A stretch of 32,776 nucleotides of DNA from JBGSKY01 sp041740995 (GTDB lineage Bacteria > Planctomycetota > Planctomycetia > Pirellulales > Pirellulaceae), in the NCBI GenBank assembly GCA_041740995.1, contig JBGSKY010000154.1:1-32776 (forward strand), written 5' to 3'. The position numbers and the translations under genes were made by a program. Positions 1-7,555 of this stretch are shown here, piece after piece. Under the pieces are notes generated by a model. That model saw only the letters and a program-made list of their open reading frames with translations, was not told the DNA's origin and did no database searches. The stretch's first letter is position 1, and every line of letters starts with the position of its first letter.

Positions 1-1
1 A

Positions 2-718
2 TTTGATGCGGTGGTCGATGAATTGAAGAAGTCGCACAAGCAGAATTGGCAATATCTTTTGTTCCCCAAGATTGGATACAGCGAAGGAACTGAAGACTTC
101 ATAGTTCGTGGGCAACATATCGGAGTTGCTTGGAGAGCGGATAAAGCAACGTTAGTTGGCAGTCCTTATGCGATCGAGGTTGGCAGCAGTGAAGAATTTG
201 GTCTGAAGTTTTGGGAGCGGCGAGCGACTGCTGTCAAGTTCTCCTTTGGTGAAGGCAAAACTGACGTCGTCGTCATTCCGGTTCATTTAAAATCGAATCG
301 ACCTGATCCAGAACATGATGATCCGAATTGGACCAGTAAGCATCGTGCTCAAGAAGCTAAAACTTTGGTTGCGCAACTTCCCGCCTTAAAGAAAAAGTTT
401 GAAGATGAAGATATTGTGATCTTGGGTGACTTCAATTTTTTAGCAGACGACAATGAAGGCGCCGACACGCTAGTTGCTGGTGGTTTTCGAGACTTGAATG
501 CTGACGACCAGGGAACCACGGCCGCTTGGGGTGAAGGTTACAGTAGCGCACCTTTCGACCGGATCTTTGTCGCAAGTACGCAATCCGAATTCAAAAATGC
601 GGAACTCAAGATCTCAAAGCCTATCGGCGATGACGATGCAATTCGAAATTACAAGCGACAATATTCCGATCACTACATGGTGACGTGCGTTGTCGAGATT
701 TCCGCAGACGATGACTAG
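2..718 (+). CDS. Endonuclease/exonuclease/phosphatase family protein (5' truncated)
   Basis: This is the C-terminal part of a metal-dependent phosphodiesterase of the EEP (DNase I/exonuclease III-like) superfamily. The reading frame is open to the left edge, and the GTG at position 11 is only an in-frame valine, so the true start lies outside the window. Visible motifs are HLKSNR near residue 95, the signature LGDFNF near 140, the DRIFV catalytic-Asp segment near 185, and YSDHYMV near the C-terminus, which supplies the terminal Asp-His pair. The N-terminal metal-binding Glu motif is not visible. The substrate (nucleic acid, lipid or sugar phosphate) cannot be assigned. The gene converges on the fur gene with only 35 bp between stop codons. 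Confidence 0.85.
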   Translation, partial: FDAVVDELKKSHKQNWQYLLFPKIGYSEGTEDFIVRGQHIGVAWRADKATLVGSPYAIEVGSSEEFGLKFWERRATAVKFSFGEGKTDVVVIPVHLKSNRPDPEHDDPNWTSKHRAQEAKTLVAQLPALKKKFEDEDIVILGDFNFLADDNEGADTLVAGGFRDLNADDQGTTAAWGEGYSSAPFDRIFVASTQSEFKNAELKISKPIGDDDAIRNYKRQYSDHYMVTCVVEISADDD

Positions 719-757
719 TTCGGAGTCGCCTGGTTCACCAACTTGGTGTAGAACTAG
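715..757. terminator. Inverted repeat between convergent genes, possible bidirectional terminator
   Basis: CTAGTTC at 715-721 is repeated in inverse as GAACTAG at 751-757. Inside lies a small perfect hairpin, CACCA-ACT-TGGTG (736-748). The repeat spans the gap between the stops of the EEP gene and fur. There is no U-tract, so intrinsic termination is only a possibility. Confidence 0.3.
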
Positions 758-1308
758 ACCCGATCTTGCAGACGTCGCTGCCTAGCCCGGCTACGATTGC
801 AATTGTCGCAAATTCCGTGAATAGTCAGGCGATGTGATTGAACGCGAAACCTATGATCTCGCGCGACAGCATCGCGAATTGAGATAAGATCACTGCTCTG
901 AAACTCGAACAGTTTCAGGCATTTGACGCAATATAAATGGTCGTGTTGCGGATATCCGTAGTCATGTTCATAGACCGCACGTCCATCTAGCTCAAAGCTG
1001 CGAAGCAGACCGGCGTCGACGAATTCCTTCAATGTTCTGTAAACAGTCGGTCGCGAAACGTAATTCTCGAAACCTTTATTTGGAAGCTGATCAATTAACT
1101 GCTCTGCGTCAAAATGTTGATGCTGGGCAAAGACTTTTTCTACCAAGTAACGCCGTTGATCGGTGTTCCGAAGACCGCGACTTTGTAAGTACTCTTCAAA
1201 CCGCTCTAGCGGAGTCAAAGAGACTTCAATGGTCTCAAGTGGTTTATTTGTAATGGCTTTGGCCACAATAAGCGATTTGTCGCTGTGCACAGTCTCGCCA
1301 ATCTGCAT
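754..1308 (-). CDS. fur: Fur-family metal-responsive transcriptional regulator
   Basis: This is a 184-residue Fur superfamily protein, a DNA-binding repressor that uses a metal ion as co-repressor. The N-terminal winged helix runs from about residue 30 to 110 (LRNTDQRRYLVEKVF, then SRPTVYRTLKEFVDAGLL). The dimerisation domain has the metal-ligand segment EHDYGYPQHDHLYCVKC and a second CDNC pair, forming the usual Cys4 structural zinc site. It is longer than typical Fur (about 140-150 aa) because of an N-terminal extension of about 30 residues. No clear Shine-Dalgarno sequence precedes the ATG at 1308, so a later start is possible. Fur, Zur and PerR cannot be separated from sequence alone. It lies 100 bp downstream of the flgM-like gene on the same strand and may be co-transcribed with it. 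Confidence 0.9.
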   Translation of the reverse strand: MQIGETVHSDKSLIVAKAITNKPLETIEVSLTPLERFEEYLQSRGLRNTDQRRYLVEKVFAQHQHFDAEQLIDQLPNKGFENYVSRPTVYRTLKEFVDAGLLRSFELDGRAVYEHDYGYPQHDHLYCVKCLKLFEFQSSDLISIRDAVARDHRFRVQSHRLTIHGICDNCNRSRARQRRLQDRV

Positions 1309-1408
1309 TTCAAAAATCGAACAACCAGGCCAAGAACGGCCGAGGCAGTTAATTCTAAGGCAAAGAAGCGAAGATTTCTAGAAAGAATTCGTAGCCGAAA
1401 GTTCAACT

Positions 1409-1702
1409 TTAGCTATGAGCTTCCAAGAATTTGTCCAGTGCCGCAGATAGTCGCTCTGGCGAATCGTATGAACCATCTGCAATTGCTCGGCGAATTGATG
1501 CGATTCTTTCAGTTCGGCTGGTCGCAGTTGCTGACTCGCCAGAAATAATCGCTTGGGCTTCGGGCGAAAAATCTAGTTTGTCGGATGGAGTGATGCTTGC
1601 ATTGTCACCTTTCGCGCCAGCAGCAAAATCCAACTTGTTGGAACGCTGCGCTCCCTGTAGCGACTCGCCCGCTGAGATACCAAAGGTGTTTGAGATTTGC
1701 AT
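1409..1702 (-). CDS. flgM: FlgM-like anti-sigma-28 factor
   Basis: This is a small 97-residue protein whose C-terminal half (RTERIASIRRAIADGSYDSP followed by ERLSAALDKFL) matches the sigma-28-binding region of FlgM: Ile-x-x-Ile-(R/K)-x-x-Ile-x-x-G-x-Tyr. The N-terminal half is Ser/Ala/Gly-rich and probably disordered, as in FlgM. FlgM holds sigma-28 inactive until the flagellar hook is complete and FlgM is exported. The ATG at 1702 is chosen because GGGGGA lies 8 nt upstream. A TTG at 1717 would place that purine stretch inside the gene. No other flagellar genes are in the window. A sigma-54-type promoter lies about 115 bp upstream. Confidence 0.8.
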   Translation of the reverse strand: MQISNTFGISAGESLQGAQRSNKLDFAAGAKGDNASITPSDKLDFSPEAQAIISGESATATSRTERIASIRRAIADGSYDSPERLSAALDKFLEAHS

Positions 1703-2039
1703 TGCTATTTCCCCCAAGAGCTAACTATTCGTCCTGAACAATATACATCCAAAAAACAGAACGCCAGAGCGATTTGATCAACTTGGCAGATTCTGCTGTA
1801 CAGGGATGAATGACTATGCAGTCGGTGTGCCAATAAACGCTACAGTCTACCGAGGGCCGGCAGTATTTCCCGATAGGGTGCGAAATAAGGCTTAGACGCC
1901 GTCATAACTATCGTCAATCGAGTCGTGCCGCGTCAAGAGCGATAAAACCGGTAAGCTGGAGGATATCGGTTGTTTCGCTTGGCAAGCAAGATTTACAAAA
2001 GGATTGAAAATGAAACCTTGTCGGCGTTGCCTGATGTCG
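1703..2039. other. Intergenic region, 337 bp
   Basis: No convincing gene is present. The region holds the flgM-like gene's ribosome-binding site, its putative sigma-54 promoter (1816-1832) and the downstream flank of the alpha/beta hydrolase gene. I see no clear U-tract terminator. Confidence 0.6.
1816..1832 (-). promoter_or_regulatory. Putative sigma-54 (-24/-12) promoter of the flgM-like gene
   Basis: On the minus strand the sequence is TGGCACACCGACTGCAT. It matches the RpoN consensus TGGCAC-N5-TTGCW except for one T to C change. It keeps the invariant GG and GC dinucleotides with exactly 10 nt between them. Transcription would start near 1805, giving a 5' leader of about 100 nt before the ATG at 1702. 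Confidence 0.6.
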
Positions 2040-4181
2040 TCATCGCGGAATCCGAGTTTCACTTTTGATCGAAGTGATGACGGTTTCTGGCCTTTGAAAC
2101 GCGACTGCCATTATCAAACCGGGCATGTCTTGGTAGCGCAATGACGCGGGCACAAAGTTCTTGTCGCGGATAGATTCCAAATTGGCGAAACGAAATTCAT
2201 TTGATTCATCAAGCACCAGTTTCGAAACTTTACCGGGCCGCTGCAGTACTGTTGCCAGGGCCAAAAAGCTATCTTCACCGCCAGCATACATTTCAACTTC
2301 TACTAATTGTTTGGATCTGATGTCCAAGTCATCAACGATTGCCATTAGTGCGCCAGCTCGTCGGACTAACGCGGCCGCGTTATAACCGTACGTAAATGCA
2401 GCGGCTGGTCTCGGATTGCCGACCAATTGCTGCTGAGTAGGTTCGACCATGTCGTTGGCCAGCGGATCAGCGATCTGCCAGTGAATATCCAAAGTCGAAT
2501 CACGATCGGAGCTAGCTGTAAAAGTCGGATTATGCGTCTCACCGATGTGCAGTCTTACGCGTTTGATTGACGTCCAATCGATGACAATTCTCCGATCGGC
2601 TTTTGCTTTAATCGCGTCGCTAGGAGTGATTGTTCCCAAAGCAACGCGATTGCCGAGCTGATTATAAAGTGCGAATTCGGGTACCGGTTTATCGATATCC
2701 CAAGCTGCCTTGATCGCTAAATTCTTTGACCACGGAAGCCCCATCGAAGTAATGACATTCCACCCTCTTGCGAGCTGCTGTCCAGCGATCGACTCCAAAA
2801 ATTCCTCGCGATGCTTGAATTGTTTTAAGTCGTAGTGAGTGTCGATTAATGTTTGCCAGTTCGTCAATAAACTATTTTCAAATGCAAGATCCGCCTCGGG
2901 GCGTTGATGTTCCGCATCCCAAACAGAGAGTTCTTCGCGATCACTCCAGTCGAAATCCCGTTCTAGGATTGGCTCTTGCAAACCAAGCCCGAATAAGCGG
3001 TTGATGAACCCGTAGAGGGCAACGCGGCTAACGTGATTGAAGTTGTGTGGGAAGTGTGTTGCTGCAAAGAGTTTTACATTTTCCGAGACGCCTGCATCTT
3101 CGTAAATTTTTCGCAGCGCCGGAAATCCATCCTGCTTCATATTGACTGTCCAGTCGTCGGCGCTGGTCATCATAAGTGGCCGCGGTGCAATCAGCGCTGC
3201 AATTTCTACGTTGTTGGTATGGACTCGCAGTAATGAAGAGTTCTCACAAGTACACCCGCCTTGCATTCCCGTCGAAACCATCACTGCGGGAAAGGCTCCA
3301 GCAATATCGTCGCTAATTGCGGCAGTGACAAAGGACTGTGTACCGCCTCCGCTGGCACCAGTAATTGCAATCTGCTTAGAATCGACGTGCGGCAGAGTCT
3401 TTACAAAGTTAACGGCTTGAAGGTTTTGCAATATTTGCAAACTCATAACGCTCTGCTGATACAGTTCGGCCCTTGTACTAAACAAGAGGTTTTCCATGCG
3501 CGGAGCATCGTTCGCATCAGATCTGGTTTCAGGGTTGATCTGATTGACTCCCCAACGATGAGCTCGCTCAATCGATATCTGCTGCGAGTCCGCATAGCCA
3601 AGCATATCGTAGGCAAAAACAATACAACCCATGCGAGCCATCTGGACGCATCGAGCTTGTATATGATTTCGAGCAGCGGCTTCAAATCGTTCGGCGCCGC
3701 TCGCCAACAGATTTGCAACTTCTGCATCACTTGCCCGATGCATACGGCCATCTTCCCAATGTCCATGGGGACAAAGAATGGCCGGTAGAAGTTTTTGATC
3801 GGCTAGATTGAGAGGCTCGTATAGCGAACCAGTCAGAAAAAAATTCGGTAACGTCTCAACAATGACTTTGCTTATGCGGTAGCCGTCTTTTTCAATCGAA
3901 CCAAAGACTTGACTTTGCAACGCGTTAGCTTGGGGAGAAGGTTCCAAGCCCAGGGCGACTGTGAGTTGATCTTTCAATTGGGTTCGACGCAGCGGCCAGT
4001 CGGCTGGATCGGGTGCCTCAAAAGAAACATGATCTTCCAACGTCCGCAATCGACTCGGCAAATGTGCATCATTGGAAGCACTTGATTCGCGGTCTTGGCC
4101 AAATAAGCTTTGTGGGGAATTTTCAGCCAACGCCAGACATAGGCATGCAATTGCGAAGTAACGCGATTGTCGTAGCAGCAT
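2040..4181 (-). CDS. Secreted alpha/beta hydrolase, acetyl-xylan-esterase-like
   Basis: This is a 713-residue exported hydrolase. The signal peptide is residues 1-29 (hydrophobic core YFAIACLCLALA). The alpha/beta-hydrolase domain spans roughly 90-500. Motifs are CPHGHWEDGRMH near 137, VFAYDMLGYADSQ near 188, and the nucleophile elbow GASGGG with Ser277. A charge-relay Asp is likely in SADDWT, and the His is in THFPHNFNHV. A C-terminal region of about 200 residues is beta-rich and of unknown role. This layout resembles planctomycete acetyl-xylan-esterase-like and dienelactone-hydrolase-like proteins, but the substrate is inferred. The open frame continues 170 codons upstream to 4691, overlapping the divergent protease gene. 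The ATG at 4181 is preferred because it opens a signal peptide and has GGGGGTG 7 nt upstream; ATG 4220 is an alternative. Confidence 0.85.
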   Translation of the reverse strand: MLLRQSRYFAIACLCLALAENSPQSLFGQDRESSASNDAHLPSRLRTLEDHVSFEAPDPADWPLRRTQLKDQLTVALGLEPSPQANALQSQVFGSIEKDGYRISKVIVETLPNFFLTGSLYEPLNLADQKLLPAILCPHGHWEDGRMHRASDAEVANLLASGAERFEAAARNHIQARCVQMARMGCIVFAYDMLGYADSQQISIERAHRWGVNQINPETRSDANDAPRMENLLFSTRAELYQQSVMSLQILQNLQAVNFVKTLPHVDSKQIAITGASGGGTQSFVTAAISDDIAGAFPAVMVSTGMQGGCTCENSSLLRVHTNNVEIAALIAPRPLMMTSADDWTVNMKQDGFPALRKIYEDAGVSENVKLFAATHFPHNFNHVSRVALYGFINRLFGLGLQEPILERDFDWSDREELSVWDAEHQRPEADLAFENSLLTNWQTLIDTHYDLKQFKHREEFLESIAGQQLARGWNVITSMGLPWSKNLAIKAAWDIDKPVPEFALYNQLGNRVALGTITPSDAIKAKADRRIVIDWTSIKRVRLHIGETHNPTFTASSDRDSTLDIHWQIADPLANDMVEPTQQQLVGNPRPAAAFTYGYNAAALVRRAGALMAIVDDLDIRSKQLVEVEMYAGGEDSFLALATVLQRPGKVSKLVLDESNEFRFANLESIRDKNFVPASLRYQDMPGLIMAVAFQRPETVITSIKSETRIPR

Positions 4182-4461
4182 TCTTCGGCACCCCCAAGAG
4201 TCCAATAAAACTAGAGTCATAGTATAGCTTCGCAGCCTCTGCGGTATCTCTCGCAACAACAACAATTCAACGTCGATTGCTTGATAGCATACATGGAATT
4301 CCCGGTTTGACCGGCTCAGTGCCTCAATCTGACGTTTTTCCGCACGTCGACTGATGCAGCCGTTGACTTGCTGGGTTAAACTGAACAATGTGCCAGTAAG
4401 AACTCTCGCGGGGAACGAGCGTGAGAGCCGGCGATAACTCCTCTCTAGTCTGTCAGCCAAA

Positions 4462-5388
4462 ATGCATCGATTAAATCGATTTTTATTCTGTTTTTGCTTT
4501 GCAATTTGGACGCCCGTCATTTGGGCTGATATGCAAATCAGTGGATTCACGGACCAGACAAACGATCGTTTCACAAACGATGACGCGTTTATTCTCAAAG
4601 CATTTGACTTGAGCGGAATTGGGCAAGGTGATGGCGGGCTTACGCCTGCAACCGGGGGGCAGTTTGCGACTTTGATTAGCTCTAATGTCATTATCAGCGC
4701 AAATCACTTTCAACCAAACGGCAACATCGTGTTCTACCCGGACAACAATCCCGGTTCGACGCCAGTTGTTCGATCGATCGCAAATTCGTTGCGAGTCCCT
4801 AACACCGATCTATGGTTGGCAAAACTCGATACTCCAGTCGATAACACGATCACTTACTTCAATTTTACACGTGAGATAATTGTTGGGGATCCACCAAGTC
4901 TGGACGGGTCATACAACTTCAAGACCGATACCCAGTTTCAAGGCTTAATCGGTTACACGTCCGGCTTGTCAATGACCGTACATCCTGTAACAAGTGATCA
5001 AGCATTTGGGCGGAATGTAATTAGCGCCTATAGTGAAAACATTCCTTTCGGAGACAGTCAGAGCGACACGCTCGTCCTGTTGCTTGAGCAGCCCGGCGAT
5101 CCCGATTATGTCTTATATGAATCTCTCGTCATCGGCGGAGACTCTGGCGCGCCATTCTTCATTGAGCAAAATGGCGCATTGCTTCTTTTAGGAATTAACA
5201 GCTTTCAATTTCAAGATACGAATATGAATCCCGTCGCTAGCGGCATCAGCTACATTGGAAACTCAGCCGTATTCATCGACCAGTTCATCGCTGTCAGCAG
5301 TGTGCCTGAACCGGCAACGATTGTTTTGCTCGCGGTTGTTGGCTTGTTGGTCTGTTCACGTTTCGCGTGTTGGACGAAACTCACTTAG
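4462..5388 (+). CDS. PEP-CTERM-anchored trypsin-like serine protease
   Basis: This is a 308-residue exported protein with a chymotrypsin-fold triad. His82 lies in IISANHF (family LTAAHC), Asp116 in NTDLWLAKL (family DIALLKL), and Ser228 in GGDSGAPF. The signal peptide is about residues 1-22 (FLFCFCFAIWTPVIWA). The C-terminus has VPEP (281-284), a hydrophobic helix and a short basic tail, which is the PEP-CTERM sorting signal processed by exosortase. The mature protease is therefore expected at the cell surface or in exopolymer. The gene diverges from the esterase and overlaps the DUF885 gene tail-to-tail by 8 bp. A hairpin with 8-bp arms (4403-4427) lies in its leader. Confidence 0.85.
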   Translation: MHRLNRFLFCFCFAIWTPVIWADMQISGFTDQTNDRFTNDDAFILKAFDLSGIGQGDGGLTPATGGQFATLISSNVIISANHFQPNGNIVFYPDNNPGSTPVVRSIANSLRVPNTDLWLAKLDTPVDNTITYFNFTREIIVGDPPSLDGSYNFKTDTQFQGLIGYTSGLSMTVHPVTSDQAFGRNVISAYSENIPFGDSQSDTLVLLLEQPGDPDYVLYESLVIGGDSGAPFFIEQNGALLLLGINSFQFQDTNMNPVASGISYIGNSAVFIDQFIAVSSVPEPATIVLLAVVGLLVCSRFACWTKLT

Positions 5389-7168
5389 GTTCGTCAGCTA
5401 GCCATTTGTCAACCTGCTCTTCCAGCAAATTCAAGGGCACGGCGCCTTGCAACAGCACAACCTCATGGAAGCGACGTAAACTGAATTTCTTTCCCAGTTG
5501 CTTCTCGGCGCGCTGACGCAGCTCGAGAATTTTGAGTTGACCAATCTTGTAACCTAGAGCTTGCGCTGGCCAAGCGATATAGCGGTCGACCTCAGCAACA
5601 ATATTGTGAGGACTCAGCGCAGTGTTGCTCTGCATATATTGAATTGCTTGCTGTCGAGTCCAACCCATGTCATGGATACCGGTATCAACTACCAAGCGAC
5701 AAGATCGCCACGCCTCCATGCTAAGTCGGCCAAAGTTTTGATATGGATCGGTGTAAAAGCCGAGCTCTTGCCCTAACCATTCGCTATAGAGGGCCCAACC
5801 TTCCACATAGGCGGTAAACATTGTAAATCGCCGCATTGGATGAACTTCGGTCAATTCTTGCTGTAAAGCAATTTGCAAATGGTGTCCTGGGACAGCTTCG
5901 TGCATCGCTAACGCTTCCATCTCGTATTTTGGGCGTTGCCGCAGGTTGTAGGTGTTCAAGTAAAAATTTCCGGCCCTTGAACCGTCACCAGCGGGCGGCC
6001 AGTAATAGGCGCTAGTTGTTTGCGGCGCAAAAAAATCAGGGATCTCCTTTAGACCGTACGGTGTTCGCGGGAGCGTCGAAAACGCTTGCGGCAAGCTGCC
6101 GTCGATTCGCTTCAAGATCAGCGCTACATACTGCATCAACTCTTCAGGGGTTGTGGCATAGTGAATCGGATCGCTACGCAATGTCTCAATAAATTCGTCT
6201 AGCGAGCCATCGAATTGGAGCTGTTCGATAACCTCTCGCATTTCGTTCTTAATTCGCGATACCTCGTTCAAACCGAGTTGATGGATTTCTTGTGCTCCGA
6301 GATTTGTCGTTGTATGCTTGGCAACTTGACTGCGGTAAAACTCACGCCCATTGGGCAATGCGCGTGCCGAGATAGTAGAACGTGCCGCAGGTATGTATTC
6401 CTCGCTAAGAAATTGCCAAAGCATTCGAAGCGACGGAATACTGTTTTCTTGAAGTGCCCGATGAGCTTCTTTTCTCAGCCGCATCCACTGCGCATCGTCA
6501 ATTCCAGCAGGAGAGCTAGCCAGGAATGGGCGATACAGTTCGCTTTTCGTTGGGTCAGAGATAAGATGCGGTTCCATTTGAACCGCCGACTCACGCAAGA
6601 CAACAGCAGGTGTTGTGATTCCGCATTCAATGCCCAATCGCATTAGATCAATTTGCTCGTCGTTGTATCGAGCAAAATCGTTCAGACGACCAATGTAGTT
6701 TTCGAAGTCTTCGAGTTGCTCAAGTTTCATGGTATTCGCTAGTTCCAAAAAACTTAAGTGATATCCAGTCCGTCCAGTTAAAGGCGCTAGAAACGTCTGG
6801 AATTCAAACGCGGAAATGTCGTCAATTAATCTCAATCGCAAAACTTCAAGATTGATGCGATCGGTATCGGGTAGCGACTGGCTAGAGATTTGTGTTAAAC
6901 GTTTGAGGTATTCTCGTCTCTGATCGTATCTCCGTTTCTGATTTAATAAATCGACTCTCGGGAAAGTGTTTTGCCCAACATCAACGCCAGCTTCGGTCGC
7001 TAACCAACTGTCCTCGGCAAGTTCCCAATTCCAAATCTCGTTGAGTAGAACATTCAACGCTTCTTGTGACTGCCGATCTTGAGTGTCTGACTCTGCAATT
7101 AAGAGTTCGCAGGGCACTAAGCAGAAAAGGCTAATAAAAAACGCTGCAGAAGTAAAAACAATTCGCAT
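5381..7168 (-). CDS. DUF885 family secreted protein, putative metallopeptidase
   Basis: This is a protein of about 595 residues of the DUF885 family. The family is mostly exported and is thought to be a zinc peptidase because of its conserved HExxPGHH motif. Here the motif is HEAVPGHH at about residues 423-430. A downstream YVEGWALY segment probably carries the third ligand. The ending MGWTRQQAIQYM and VDRYIAWPAQALGYKIG is typical of the family. Starting at the ATG at 7168 gives a clean Sec signal peptide (MRIVFTSAAFFISLFCLVPC); an ATG at 7201 is also possible. No strong ribosome-binding site precedes either. This is the last gene of the minus-strand operon, 54 bp after the MazG-like gene, and it overlaps the protease gene convergently. 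Confidence 0.85.
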   Translation of the reverse strand: MRIVFTSAAFFISLFCLVPCELLIAESDTQDRQSQEALNVLLNEIWNWELAEDSWLATEAGVDVGQNTFPRVDLLNQKRRYDQRREYLKRLTQISSQSLPDTDRINLEVLRLRLIDDISAFEFQTFLAPLTGRTGYHLSFLELANTMKLEQLEDFENYIGRLNDFARYNDEQIDLMRLGIECGITTPAVVLRESAVQMEPHLISDPTKSELYRPFLASSPAGIDDAQWMRLRKEAHRALQENSIPSLRMLWQFLSEEYIPAARSTISARALPNGREFYRSQVAKHTTTNLGAQEIHQLGLNEVSRIKNEMREVIEQLQFDGSLDEFIETLRSDPIHYATTPEELMQYVALILKRIDGSLPQAFSTLPRTPYGLKEIPDFFAPQTTSAYYWPPAGDGSRAGNFYLNTYNLRQRPKYEMEALAMHEAVPGHHLQIALQQELTEVHPMRRFTMFTAYVEGWALYSEWLGQELGFYTDPYQNFGRLSMEAWRSCRLVVDTGIHDMGWTRQQAIQYMQSNTALSPHNIVAEVDRYIAWPAQALGYKIGQLKILELRQRAEKQLGKKFSLRRFHEVVLLQGAVPLNLLEEQVDKWLADEPK

Positions 7169-7222
7169 CGACTCGGGTTCACTTCGGGCAAATATTGGCA
7201 TGTGGTAATCCAAAAATCTTTT

Positions 7223-7555
7223 TCAAGGTTTCTCGCTCATGCTACAGTCGCAGGAAAATAAACCGCAGCCAGGACAGCCCGAACCGTACTTGTCACGGAG
7301 CGCTTGGCTCAAATCGACATCAGCGATATTCGCGATCGTCGTCAACCAAGCGAGCACATCGGCAAACTCCTCTTCTAAATTTTTTCGGTCATTGTTTGTC
7401 CTCAGGGCCGACGCCAGTTCGCCAATCTCCTCCATCAACCACATAAAAGTTCCGTCGATGCCGCGCTGCGCGTCTTTCGTAAAATACATTTTGCGGATGA
7501 GGGATTGAAAATCGCGTACCGAAATACTTTGCTGTTCATCGTTCTTTTCGATCAA
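7223..7555 (-). CDS. MazG-like nucleotide pyrophosphohydrolase with Cys-rich tail
   Basis: This is a 110-residue all-alpha NTP pyrophosphohydrolase domain of the MazG family, which converts (d)NTPs to monophosphates and PPi. The metal-binding pattern ExxE...ExxD is present: E43-x-x-E46 in MEEIGEL and E63-x-x-D66 in EEFADVLAW. The C-terminus adds a Cys-rich tail (C94, C97, C102, C104 in CPGCGLFSCDC) that could bind a metal ion. The start is TTG at 7555, overlapping the upstream stop as TTGA, with AAGGA 8 nt upstream. That is one of the clearest ribosome-binding sites in the window. Its place among envelope genes is unexpected for a cytoplasmic enzyme. Role inferred as nucleotide-pool cleaning. 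Confidence 0.88.
   Translation of the reverse strand: MIEKNDEQQSISVRDFQSLIRKMYFTKDAQRGIDGTFMWLMEEIGELASALRTNNDRKNLEEEFADVLAWLTTIANIADVDLSQALRDKYGSGCPGCGLFSCDCSMSEKP

Noticed and set aside
2010..2144. 44-codon plus-strand ORF with AAAGGA 7 nt upstream
   Set aside because: Most of it is antisense to the 3' end of the hydrolase gene, and its composition gives no sign of a real protein. Conservation would be needed to revive it.
4403..4427. CTCTCGCG/CGTGAGAG hairpin in the protease leader as a riboswitch
   Set aside because: A single short stem with one wobble pair, with no recognisable aptamer architecture.
4182..4691. N-terminal extension of the alpha/beta hydrolase frame (about 170 codons)
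   Set aside because: It overlaps the divergent protease gene, lacks domain-like composition, and the real signal peptide begins at 4181 with a ribosome-binding site.
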